5,992 bases of DNA from Rhodobiaceae bacterium (GTDB lineage Bacteria > Pseudomonadota > Alphaproteobacteria > RS24). Numbering within the stretch: the first letter of the stretch is position 1; each line of letters begins with the position of its first letter. Positions 1 through 5,796 of this stretch are shown here, in pieces. The notes beneath the pieces were generated by a model. The model made no database searches. It was not told where the DNA came from and was given only the letters and a program-made list of their open reading frames with translations. The DNA is taken from contig NYTN01000041.1 in assembly GCA_002683515.1 (NCBI GenBank), positions 1 to 5,992 of the forward strand, written 5' to 3'. A program made the translations under genes and the position numbers.

Positions 1-721
1 CTCCGGCACTCTTAACTCCCGCACCGTTAAAATTTGCAAAAACGCGAGCTCCTTCACTAGCAACTTGTATTTCATAAGCGCGGTGAACCTCATCCCAAGT
101 AGCGCCCTCCCTGATGGTGGCAATAGCAGAGGTAATTGCATTTTGATTTTTACGCGCCGCTTCTCTAAGAATAGCAATCTCTTCAGGTGTTTTTACCATC
201 CGAATTTCAATCAGAAGATTAGTTGCGTCGACCACCCTATCAGCATCTAACGCGCCATCAAGTGCCGCAACAAAACGCGTATCATCAATTCCTATTTTAC
301 TAGAATTATGAAGACCAAGCTCTTTCAGTGCAGCAATTGCAGCTTCAGTAACGCCAATGTATGGTTCGTCTTCCATACCTTTGACCATAGTTGCAATAGC
401 GCGATCCTCTTCAGTGGCTAAATTTTCCGTGAAAGTGTGAACTTTTAAAATACCACCATATGTTCCAAAATAATAAAGCTTTACCTTAGGCATCCATGTA
501 GGTTTCTGAATTAAAACAGCAGCTTCTATTTCTGTTACTATTAAGCAGGCTTCTTTATTCGGGTCCCTGGGCAAAATTGCACAGGCAACCCAAGGCACGT
601 CGTATAAAAAGTCACTGTCAAAGTCACTTAAGTATAAAACATTATTTGATGAGACTGCCACAAGAGCATCCAGACCTTCACGATCCATAATCTCATAAGC
701 TCGATCTTTATTTAACAGCAT
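1..721 (-). CDS. M24-family metallohydrolase (creatinase/prolidase type), 3' end outside window
   Basis: This is the last visible gene of the operon. Its first 240 codons are open to the window edge, so the C-terminus is missing. Residues 1-165 look like a creatinase N-terminal domain: the opening RAYEIMDREGLDALV followed by NNVLYLSDF (27-34) is the usual 'm.e.glDall......n..YltgF' pattern. Residues 172-240 begin the pita-bread M24 catalytic domain, with IRMVKTPEEIAILREAAR (173-190), the standard 'lR.iKs..Ei..lr.aa' entry helix, then IREGATWDEV. The metal ligands (Asp, Asp, His, Glu, Glu in M24 enzymes) would lie past the window edge and cannot be checked. Family members include Xaa-Pro peptidases, creatinase, ectoine hydrolase and the DMSP lyase DddP; substrate is unknown here. 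ATG at 721 is chosen because AGGAAG at 726-731 precedes it, overlapping the previous gene's stop, with an 8-base intergenic gap. Family assignment is firm; specific activity is not. Confidence 0.88.
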   Translation of the reverse strand, partial: MLLNKDRAYEIMDREGLDALVAVSSNNVLYLSDFDSDFLYDVPWVACAILPRDPNKEACLIVTEIEAAVLIQKPTWMPKVKLYYFGTYGGILKVHTFTENLATEEDRAIATMVKGMEDEPYIGVTEAAIAALKELGLHNSSKIGIDDTRFVAALDGALDADRVVDATNLLIEIRMVKTPEEIAILREAARKNQNAITSAIATIREGATWDEVHRAYEIQVASEGARVFANFNGAGVKSAG

Positions 722-725
722 CAGG

Positions 726-731
726 CTTCCT
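726..731 (-). promoter_or_regulatory. Ribosome binding site of the M24 gene
   Basis: AGGAAG on the minus strand, ending 4 bases before the ATG at 721 and overlapping the stop codon (730-732) of the upstream bicupin. It decides the start of the edge-truncated M24 gene and indicates coupled translation. Confidence 0.65.
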
Positions 732-1590
732 ATCTATAATTTGCTGCAGCCAAATATCCGCCGACGCGGGTTTCCCAATCAGCCACATCAGTGTAAAGGC
801 CTGTATACATATCAGATAGATAAATGAGCCATAAAGCCCCACTTTGTGTACACACAGGCCCGTGGCGTATGCCAGGGGGCCTGCCAATATAATGATCTTT
901 TTTTAACACTAAATCTTCTTTGATATCTTTTCGCTCATGATCGTATGTATAACCAATGTAAGCATCCCCACTGATAAGGTATAAACATTCATTATGTGGG
1001 TGGTGTTCTGTTCCAGGATCAATAAAACCCGGTGACAAAGCAGTTAAAGCAATAACCTCTCCAGTTCGGTCATCTTTACGTAAAGCCTTAGTTAACACTC
1101 CAGGGGGACGATCTTGTTCACCATCGGGATTAACCCATGTTGATTTCTTAACGATATCCTTCATCGGATCTGCCCAGCTTAACTTCCAACTTTCCATGAC
1201 AGGAATGTGATCACCAGCTTCCATATCGATCTCCCCCTCTTGTCCTGGGAAATATTCAAAAGCTTTGTTTGTGAAAAATAATACCCGAGCTCCGTTTTCA
1301 GAATGCCAATCTCCGCAGTTCATGCCACCCGGAATATAAGTATAGCAGCCAACTGAAAGGTTATCGTCACCAATCATGAAAGCGCCTTCCAGAACATAGA
1401 TATCCATAGAAGCAGAATTATATCCAGCTGCGACGGTAAACCCTTGCTTCATTTCAATAACAAAATGTTGTCCACCAGTCTTTTCTTCGCGACAACACTC
1501 TCTCACATAAGCATCCGGCATTCCGGGAAGAAAATTATCTTTAAGCTCTGATGACGTCACGTCAAGCCTATCAACTCTTTGCATTGCCAT
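730..1590 (-). CDS. Bicupin protein, paralogue of the 3273-4136 product
   Basis: A 286-residue protein with two cupin barrels. The N-terminal cupin (about 40-110) shows the strand-turn pattern DIYVLEGAFMIG (63-74) and LSVGCYTYIPGG (78-89). The residues before it (AAGYNSASMD) contain no His, so this barrel probably binds no metal. The C-terminal cupin (about 165-265) has TEHHPHNECLYLISGD (194-209) and RPPGIRHGP (237-245). His197, Glu201 and His243 fit a cupin metal site, with His196 or His199 as possible further ligands. Between them lies LRKDDRTG (170-177), an L-x-x-D-x-x-T motif shared with the two other cupin proteins in this window. It resembles ChrR/DUF4437-type cupins; such proteins include dioxygenases, isomerases and lyases, and the reaction is unknown here. 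AGGAG at 1599-1603 sits 8 bases before the ATG, and the gene begins 2 bases beyond the hydrolase stop, so translation is probably coupled. No signal peptide is seen. Fold call is strong; function unknown. Confidence 0.87.
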   Translation of the reverse strand: MAMQRVDRLDVTSSELKDNFLPGMPDAYVRECCREEKTGGQHFVIEMKQGFTVAAGYNSASMDIYVLEGAFMIGDDNLSVGCYTYIPGGMNCGDWHSENGARVLFFTNKAFEYFPGQEGEIDMEAGDHIPVMESWKLSWADPMKDIVKKSTWVNPDGEQDRPPGVLTKALRKDDRTGEVIALTALSPGFIDPGTEHHPHNECLYLISGDAYIGYTYDHERKDIKEDLVLKKDHYIGRPPGIRHGPVCTQSGALWLIYLSDMYTGLYTDVADWETRVGGYLAAANYR

Positions 1591-1591
1591 A

Positions 1592-2449
1592 TCATTTACT
1601 CCTGTTTTGTGATTTATTGTCGAATTTCCTTAGATAATCGACAACAGCAAGACTGCACGCTTTTGGTTTGGTAATCATACAATATGTACTACCCGCGCCC
1701 TTAATGGTTTTAATATCAACATCTTGTTTTAATTCTAAAAAGTCCCTCAACAACCCGTCATAGCTGGCAGACTCAAGATTATCGTCTTTGTTAAGAGCAC
1801 TGTCATTTCCCATTAACAACATTGTCGGACATTTTATATTTTTAATATCTGAGGTTAAGTCCAGATTTGAATAGGCATCCAAAACAGACTTTAATGTCGT
1901 CATATTCACATTTTCGACATACCGTTTCTTCGCCCAACGTTCATACTCAATACCATTTGCGGAGTACAACAAGCGAGGTGGTAAGACAACACCCGCGTAC
2001 ATACGAGACATTTGCTCAACACCAAATACACTAGCGACTTCATAAGATGCTCGAAAAATATCTTTCCAAGTTTGATCAGAACGTATCCAAGGGTAGGCTA
2101 CGAGCGCATTCATGCGTTCAGGGTATTTAGATGCAAATCGCACTCCAATTGAAGTTCCTGTCGACGTGCACCAAATACTCGTTTTTTCAATACCGGCATG
2201 GTCTAAAATGGCCGCAAGGTCATCAACCCATCCCTCGACTGAATAAGGCTCGGTCATGCTCCAGTCAGACTTTCCAACACCCCGATAATGCCAATGAAGG
2301 AGTTTATGATGTGGCTCAAGGTATTGATCGCAAAATTCAAATTGTTTATCAACTAGCGCAAACCCGCCAATTAATGTAATTACGTGATCGCCCTTACCCT
2401 TAAGTTGGTACCATAAATTAGAGCCTTCTCTTCGTGCTTTCGTCATCAT
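1592..2449 (-). CDS. Alpha/beta-hydrolase-fold protein lacking the usual catalytic His
   Basis: A 285-residue protein of normal length for the family. It shows an oxyanion-loop region (LIGGFALVDKQFE, 26-38), HYRGVGKSDW (54-63, the usual 'D.rG.G.S'), the nucleophile elbow CTSTG (94-98, Ser96, where most relatives have G-x-S-x-G) followed by the helix ending SKYPERM, and the acid turn MGNDSALN (213-220, Asp216). The position of the catalytic His, normally G-A-G-H, reads GAGS (251-254), and no His occurs after residue 84. A standard Ser-His-Asp triad is therefore not visible. It may be a non-hydrolytic or altered enzyme (for example a C-C lyase or decarboxylase-like role) or a pseudoenzyme. Homologues in aromatic catabolism open enol-lactones or cleave C-C bonds, which would suit a CMD-like neighbour. 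Two adjacent ATGs (2449 and 2446) are possible; GGGGG at 2453-2457 is 3 and 6 bases away, so the second may be preferred. The gene directly abuts the preceding stop codon. Confidence 0.88.
   Translation of the reverse strand: MMTKARREGSNLWYQLKGKGDHVITLIGGFALVDKQFEFCDQYLEPHHKLLHWHYRGVGKSDWSMTEPYSVEGWVDDLAAILDHAGIEKTSIWCTSTGTSIGVRFASKYPERMNALVAYPWIRSDQTWKDIFRASYEVASVFGVEQMSRMYAGVVLPPRLLYSANGIEYERWAKKRYVENVNMTTLKSVLDAYSNLDLTSDIKNIKCPTMLLMGNDSALNKDDNLESASYDGLLRDFLELKQDVDIKTIKGAGSTYCMITKPKACSLAVVDYLRKFDNKSQNRSK
1599..1603 (-). promoter_or_regulatory. Ribosome binding site of the downstream bicupin gene
   Basis: AGGAG on the minus strand, 8 bases before the ATG at 1590 and inside the last codons of the alpha/beta-hydrolase gene. 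It is a near-consensus site and supports ATG 1590 rather than the in-frame ATG two codons later. Confidence 0.7.
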
Positions 2450-3268
2450 TTACCCCCGTTCAAGATAGTCATAAACTGTTTTAACGCCTTCAAGCATGAA
2501 GCCCATTGGTAACCAGTAACCCCCAAAAACTTCTTTAGGTTGTATTGGCATTAATTCTTCATTATCAGCTTCATGAAAAGACAAATCTGCCCCACCTTTT
2601 AATATAGTCCCAAATTCAGTACCCGACATGATCATTTGTGTTAAATCGTGAATCATGGGCTTTCCTCTTGGCGGGACATTACAATCAGGGAAATGGCGCT
2701 CACAGGTCAATGGAAGATTTCTTAGATAGAATTCCATATCCTGTAGCTCTATTTCTTCAGAGGGCATAAAGGACATATCAATTAACCTTTCCCCTTGACG
2801 CGAGACTGAACGTTTAAGATGTGTTCCGAATGAAAAATCTTGGTTCATATTTGGCAACATAGGATGAGTGCCACTTTGATGAAACTCACCCATCTTTGAA
2901 CATGCTCCTAAGAACCAACTAAGGACTACAAGCCAATCTTTGTCACCCCACTGAAAAGCTGAATACATTGTATTTTGACCATTTAACTTACAAGGGATCC
3001 CTATAACAGCCACATTATAATGTGTTCTCGCAGGACCAACATCTGATGGCAACAATGTGGCTGGATAGCAACGCAAATGTGGGCTCCACAAAAAAGCTTC
3101 TGCGGCATTGTCAGCAGGCTCTAAAGGTGCTGGAAGTAGAGCAGATAAAGCATTTGGATCAGCTGAGAAGTGAATAAGCAATAGATCTCCGGCAAATCGC
3201 CAGGGAAGAGCTTCAACAATTGATGCTGACCCGTGAGGTGCAAATGGTCTTGAGTAACCTTTAGTCAC
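2450..3268 (-). CDS. Acetoacetate decarboxylase-like (ADC superfamily) protein, Schiff-base Lys replaced
   Basis: A 272-residue protein. The opening YSRPFAPHGSASIVEALPWRF, then FSADPNALSALLPAPLEP (34-51), is typical of ADC-like proteins ('W.f.gd.l.v.y..dp.al..lLP.pLep'). Further signature parts are WLVVLSWFLGACSKMG (112-127) and the C-terminal EVFGGYWLPMGFMLEGVKTVYDYLE. In Clostridium ADC the active-site peptide ends Tyr-Pro-Lys-Lys-x-Gly, the first Lys forming the Schiff base with acetoacetate. Here the matching stretch is GACSKMG, so Ser124 occupies the Schiff-base position and only the second Lys (Lys125) remains. Classical imine-based decarboxylation is thus doubtful; other ADC-superfamily members catalyse aldol, dehydration or cyclisation steps. 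The start is GTG, supported by GGGGAG at 3278-3283 nine bases upstream and by the absence of any Met before residue 101. The gap from the previous stop is 4 bases. Family call is good, reaction unknown. Confidence 0.85.
   Translation of the reverse strand: MTKGYSRPFAPHGSASIVEALPWRFAGDLLLIHFSADPNALSALLPAPLEPADNAAEAFLWSPHLRCYPATLLPSDVGPARTHYNVAVIGIPCKLNGQNTMYSAFQWGDKDWLVVLSWFLGACSKMGEFHQSGTHPMLPNMNQDFSFGTHLKRSVSRQGERLIDMSFMPSEEIELQDMEFYLRNLPLTCERHFPDCNVPPRGKPMIHDLTQMIMSGTEFGTILKGGADLSFHEADNEELMPIQPKEVFGGYWLPMGFMLEGVKTVYDYLERG
2453..2457 (-). promoter_or_regulatory. G-rich ribosome binding site before a double ATG
   Basis: GGGGG on the minus strand within the last codons of the ADC-like gene. 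It is 3 bases from the first ATG (2449) and 6 from the second (2446) of the alpha/beta-hydrolase gene. Spacing favours the second ATG, which would shorten the protein by one Met only. Confidence 0.45.
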
Positions 3269-3272
3269 TTAG

Positions 3273-4136
3273 TTATTCTCCCCACCAGTCTCCCCATGGT
3301 GAAACCATTTCACCATTATGTTTTGACATAAATGTAAAATATTCCTCTACCTGACCTTGCGCCCAGTCAATATTTGAATATTGAAAATCAATTTCCTTTT
3401 CACCCCGACAAAACCACACTGCTCCCTTATGTGTGGCTTGAGGGCCATGAGGTCTTGTTGGAGGACGAAAAATATATGCCCCGCCATTAATTCCACCGGT
3501 AGTTCCCATCAAATAATCACCTTGGAGTAAAAATAGTTCTTCCCAAGTATCGTGAGCCTCCAAGCGTCGATCTACCCAACCTGGCTGTTGTCTTGTCATT
3601 AAAGTATAAGCTGTAGTCTGAGGGTCTTGCCTCAGTATTTTAACACCGAGTGCTGGATCAGCTTCTTCAGCGGGACGCCCTTCATATGATGGAGAGGGCA
3701 ACCATGGCATATCAATAGCATTTACTGGGTTTATGGTAGCCGTGGAACAAGCAAAAGTTTTATCACCAATAATCCAATCATTTGGACCATTTGACATCCA
3801 ACAAATCTCAAAACCTAAATGTGAACGAAAATCGATTAACTTATTGCCTGCCTTAATATAAATATAATCGCCCCGGCTTAAAGATACATTGTTAATTATC
3901 AAGTCACCGCTTAGGATTAATATTTCGACATCTGATAGGAATACAACATCGTCTGGAAATCTCCACAATGGTGATCCATTCAATAATAACGTGCTATCAC
4001 AAACTGGGGATCCAGTAAGTTCTATAGCCCGTAGTCCAGGCGATATATTACCAAAAGTATAGCTAAAAAGATTTAATTCACTCGCCTGAATAAATTCTAC
4101 ATGGCCTCTGAGATCTGTATTTGAATTTTCTGACAT
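3273..4136 (-). CDS. Bicupin protein, paralogue of the 730-1590 product
   Basis: A 287-residue two-barrel cupin of almost the same length and layout as the downstream bicupin. The N-terminal barrel has EILILSGDLIINN (71-83) and LSRGDYIYIKAG (86-97), which line up with residues 63-74 and 78-89 of the paralogue. It also lacks an upstream ligand His. The linker contains LRQDPQTT (168-175), and the C-terminal barrel contains HDTWEELFLLQGD (195-207) and RPPTRPHGP (223-231). His195, Glu199 and His230 match the ligand positions of the other bicupin and suggest a single metal site in the C-terminal half. The C-terminus is rich in Trp (SPWGDWWGE). The reaction is unknown; a metal-dependent dioxygenase, isomerase or lyase is plausible from the fold. 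Its ATG overlaps the upstream TAA by one base (TAATG). The nearest SD-like AGGAAG-type run (AGAAGG, 4150-4155) is 13 bases away, so translation probably depends on reinitiation after the CMD-like gene. No secretion signal. Confidence 0.85.
   Translation of the reverse strand: MSENSNTDLRGHVEFIQASELNLFSYTFGNISPGLRAIELTGSPVCDSTLLLNGSPLWRFPDDVVFLSDVEILILSGDLIINNVSLSRGDYIYIKAGNKLIDFRSHLGFEICWMSNGPNDWIIGDKTFACSTATINPVNAIDMPWLPSPSYEGRPAEEADPALGVKILRQDPQTTAYTLMTRQQPGWVDRRLEAHDTWEELFLLQGDYLMGTTGGINGGAYIFRPPTRPHGPQATHKGAVWFCRGEKEIDFQYSNIDWAQGQVEEYFTFMSKHNGEMVSPWGDWWGE
3278..3283 (-). promoter_or_regulatory. Ribosome binding site supporting the GTG start of the ADC-like gene
   Basis: GGGGAG on the minus strand, 9 bases before the GTG at 3268 and overlapping the C-terminal Trp-Gly-Glu codons of the upstream bicupin. 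It is the main nucleotide evidence that the non-ATG start is real. Confidence 0.65.
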
Positions 4137-4498
4137 TAAGAGGCGTATACCTTCTCTAAAATCTCAATGGCCATTTCAGCATTTGGAAAGCCTGACTCTA
4201 GCCCAGTGAGCAAAAGGATTTCTTCAACTTCTTCTTTAGATATTTTATGGACATGAGCCATTTTGAAGAAAAACTCAACTTCACCTCGCCCAAGCGCGGT
4301 AAAAGCAGCAACGCAGCAAAGTATTTTTGTACGCATATCAACTTTGTCCATCTCCCATATAGGCACCATAACTTCCATAAGCTTTCTTTGAAAAGAAACC
4401 GGACGATTTGTTATGATCCACTCATGAATTTCTGCACCCTGTTCTTCACCCCATAATTTAAGGCAGATATCTTTATATCTTTTTTCTAAGTCTTCCAT
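4136..4498 (-). CDS. Carboxymuconolactone decarboxylase (CMD)-like small helical protein
   Basis: A 120-residue all-helical protein of the usual CMD length. MRTKILCCVAAFTALGRGEVE (55-75), then ISKEEVEEILLLTGLESGFPNAEMAIEIL (86-114), follow the gamma-CMD/PcaC pattern 'R....i...aaL.r..El..H.r.Al..G.t.eEi.E.l.h...Y.GfP.a..A'. Two positions that are normally His in PcaC-like proteins appear as Phe (within EFFFKM, 75-80) and Leu (within LLLTGL, 95-100), and the usual Tyr before GFP is Glu101-Ser102. The peroxidase-type C-x-x-C motif of AhpD relatives is absent; adjacent Cys61-Cys62 is not that motif. In the beta-ketoadipate pathway this family decarboxylates gamma-carboxymuconolactone, but the altered residues make the same reaction unlikely. 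GGAG at 4504-4507 lies 5 bases before the ATG. It follows the methyltransferase by 39 bases and overlaps the next gene by one base. Confidence 0.82.
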   Translation of the reverse strand: MEDLEKRYKDICLKLWGEEQGAEIHEWIITNRPVSFQRKLMEVMVPIWEMDKVDMRTKILCCVAAFTALGRGEVEFFFKMAHVHKISKEEVEEILLLTGLESGFPNAEMAIEILEKVYAS

Positions 4499-4503
4499 TC
4501 AGG

Positions 4504-4507
4504 CTCC
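4504..4507 (-). promoter_or_regulatory. Ribosome binding site of the CMD-like gene
   Basis: GGAG on the minus strand, 5 bases before the ATG at 4498, in the 39-base gap after the methyltransferase. This is the only junction in the operon with real non-coding space, and this gene therefore has its own independent initiation site. Confidence 0.6.
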
Positions 4508-4537
4508 GTATCCGTGAGAAATTTAAAAGGTACTAGG

Positions 4538-5629
4538 TTACTTTGTCGCTATTGTCATCCACCACGGGTAAGATCCAAAAAAATAGCTGTCGCCAGACCC
4601 CCAACCAGTTAAATCATTTGGCAAAGGAACATCCTCAGCATTTGAGAATCCACCACGCATGAACATTTCTTTACGGTCTTCCTTAAAGAAGCCAGGAATA
4701 TATGGATCTGACATGCGTCGACCTGTTGAATCCAGTAAGAAAGCAGATAATTTACTATATTCGTCAATCAAATTATCAAATGGAGGCGACTCCATAATCG
4801 CAAACACGCCACCAGGACGTAAAACCCTGTAAGCCTCACGAACAACCTTATCCCGCGCCTTAGGTGGCAATTCATGGAATAGCCAGATCGCGACAACCAG
4901 ATCAAAGCTTTCATCTTCAAAACCTGTTTCTTCAGCATGAGCTTGTTTGAAGTGAATTTTTTTATTTCTCTCTTCTGCAAGGCGGTGACCATACTTCAAC
5001 ATAGGCGCCGCATAGTCCAAGCCAACAACATTTGCATCTGGATAGATATCACAATAAGGAAAGGTGCTTTTACCTATGCCACACCCTAAATCAAGGATAT
5101 CTTTATAAGGCCTATCTGGTACACCACGCGCTAATTGCCACCCCATCTCATCATTATCGTCCCTATGGACTAAAAACGGACCAATCATCCAATGATATAA
5201 AAAACCTGCGAAATCACCATGATAGTTTCCAGGCTGAGTATGTATTTCTATGTTTTTGTAATAAGTCGGCGGCTCGATTTCCGGATTCAAATCCAACTGG
5301 CCGAGAAAGTTTTTCTGATTAATATCATCCAGCCACGCCTCAACTTCATCGCGACGATTCTCAAGTATATCCAAAACAGTTTTAAACATAAGGGCGTGAT
5401 TATTAAGCTCAAAGAAAGCACCAAATTTATATATGTGTGCATCGTTCATAATGCTCCCAATATCAGAAATAACTTCGGAAGAAGTGCCGGACTTAGAGTT
5501 AGCAAATTTGTTTTCATTAGAAACAAAAAACTCTGTCATGGCCTTACCTAAACCAGTAGAATTGTATTGCATCAATCCTGAGACAAAATCAAATTTTGCC
5601 TGTTCGCTTCGTGACTTCTGAATTTGCAT
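4538..5629 (-). CDS. Class I SAM-dependent methyltransferase with N-terminal extension
   Basis: First gene of the operon, 363 residues from the chosen ATG. Residues 1 to about 165 form an N-terminal part I do not recognise. It looks largely helical at first (SGLMQYNSTGLGKAMTEFF, then a region ending VEAWLDDI), followed by a Tyr/His-rich linker (IHTQPGNYHGDFAGFLYHW, 129-147). The C-terminal Rossmann domain has motif I DILDLGCGIGKST (177-189), the acidic end of strand 2 VVGLDYAAPM (201-210, Asp205), the acidic strand-4 segment FDLVVAIWLFHEL (242-254), and VLRPGGVFAIME (269-280). It is a UbiE/Methyltransf_11-type fold; the acceptor is unknown, but a small molecule made or consumed by the neighbouring enzymes is likely. 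The frame is open to a TTG at 5689, which would add 20 residues, but that site has no SD. The ATG at 5629 has a weak GAG 9 bases upstream and is preferred. Family call is strong; start moderately sure. Confidence 0.88.
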   Translation of the reverse strand: MQIQKSRSEQAKFDFVSGLMQYNSTGLGKAMTEFFVSNENKFANSKSGTSSEVISDIGSIMNDAHIYKFGAFFELNNHALMFKTVLDILENRRDEVEAWLDDINQKNFLGQLDLNPEIEPPTYYKNIEIHTQPGNYHGDFAGFLYHWMIGPFLVHRDDNDEMGWQLARGVPDRPYKDILDLGCGIGKSTFPYCDIYPDANVVGLDYAAPMLKYGHRLAEERNKKIHFKQAHAEETGFEDESFDLVVAIWLFHELPPKARDKVVREAYRVLRPGGVFAIMESPPFDNLIDEYSKLSAFLLDSTGRRMSDPYIPGFFKEDRKEMFMRGGFSNAEDVPLPNDLTGWGSGDSYFFGSYPWWMTIATK

Positions 5630-5796
5630 GGTTTCTAACTCATATAAATAACTAAAATTCCTAATTAATATGTAATATGACCTTAACAAAAATAAAGTCT
5701 TTTTTTGAATAATTCTAAGTATTTTGATATCTTTGATAATGACTATTTAAATGCAAGTTACAATTTTTTTTATTAATAATTGAAACAGAGAAACCA
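5630..5796. promoter_or_regulatory. Divergent AT-rich intergenic region, probable promoters for both directions
   Basis: This 167-base stretch separates the minus-strand operon from the plus-strand cupin gene, so it must contain at least one promoter each way. It is much more AT-rich than the genes. Plus-strand candidates are TTGAAT (5705-5710) or TTGATA (5724-5729) as -35, with GATAAT (5735-5740) or the TATTTA/TTAAAT run near 5744-5752 as -10; no pair has both good boxes and ideal spacing. For the operon, TTGTTA (reading the minus strand, 5684-5689) followed by TATTAAT-like sequence around 5662-5672 is possible. A short direct repeat TTTGATA occurs twice, 10 bases apart (5723-5729 and 5733-5739), and could be an operator or simple AT bias. 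I see no clear terminator or riboswitch fold. The location is reliable; individual boxes are guesses. Confidence 0.5.

Noticed and set aside
2131..2379. Plus-strand open frame of 82 codons
   Set aside because: It lies wholly antisense within the alpha/beta-hydrolase gene, which has clear family motifs, and its product shows no recognisable pattern.
1..4136. DMSP-cleavage cluster (M24 DddP-like plus cupin lyases)
   Set aside because: The known cupin lyases DddL/Q/W are small single-barrel proteins unlike these bicupins, and the visible M24 N-terminus looks like an ordinary creatinase/prolidase N-domain.
1592..4498. Beta-ketoadipate pathway (PcaC/PcaD-like pair)
   Set aside because: The CMD-like and hydrolase-like proteins lack the expected catalytic His residues, and the companion genes of that pathway are not present.
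4768..4992. Minus-strand 74-codon frame inside the methyltransferase
   Set aside because: It is a frame shadow of the conserved Rossmann-domain coding sequence.
5032..5551. Overlapping plus-strand open frames opposite the methyltransferase
   Set aside because: They are antisense to a gene with intact SAM-binding motifs and have no SD or family features.
5635..5643. Mini-ORF ATG-AGT-TAG just upstream of the methyltransferase start
   Set aside because: A two-codon frame with no SD in AT-rich sequence is easily explained by chance.
5630..5689. TTG start at 5689 adding 20 residues to the methyltransferase
   Set aside because: No SD precedes the TTG, the extra residues lie in AT-rich sequence of promoter type, and an ATG with a weak GAG site exists at 5629.
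5761..5782. CAATT ... AATTG inverted repeat before the plus-strand gene
   Set aside because: Arms are only 5 bases with a 12-base spacer in very AT-rich DNA; expected by chance, and it lacks a G+C stem for a terminator.
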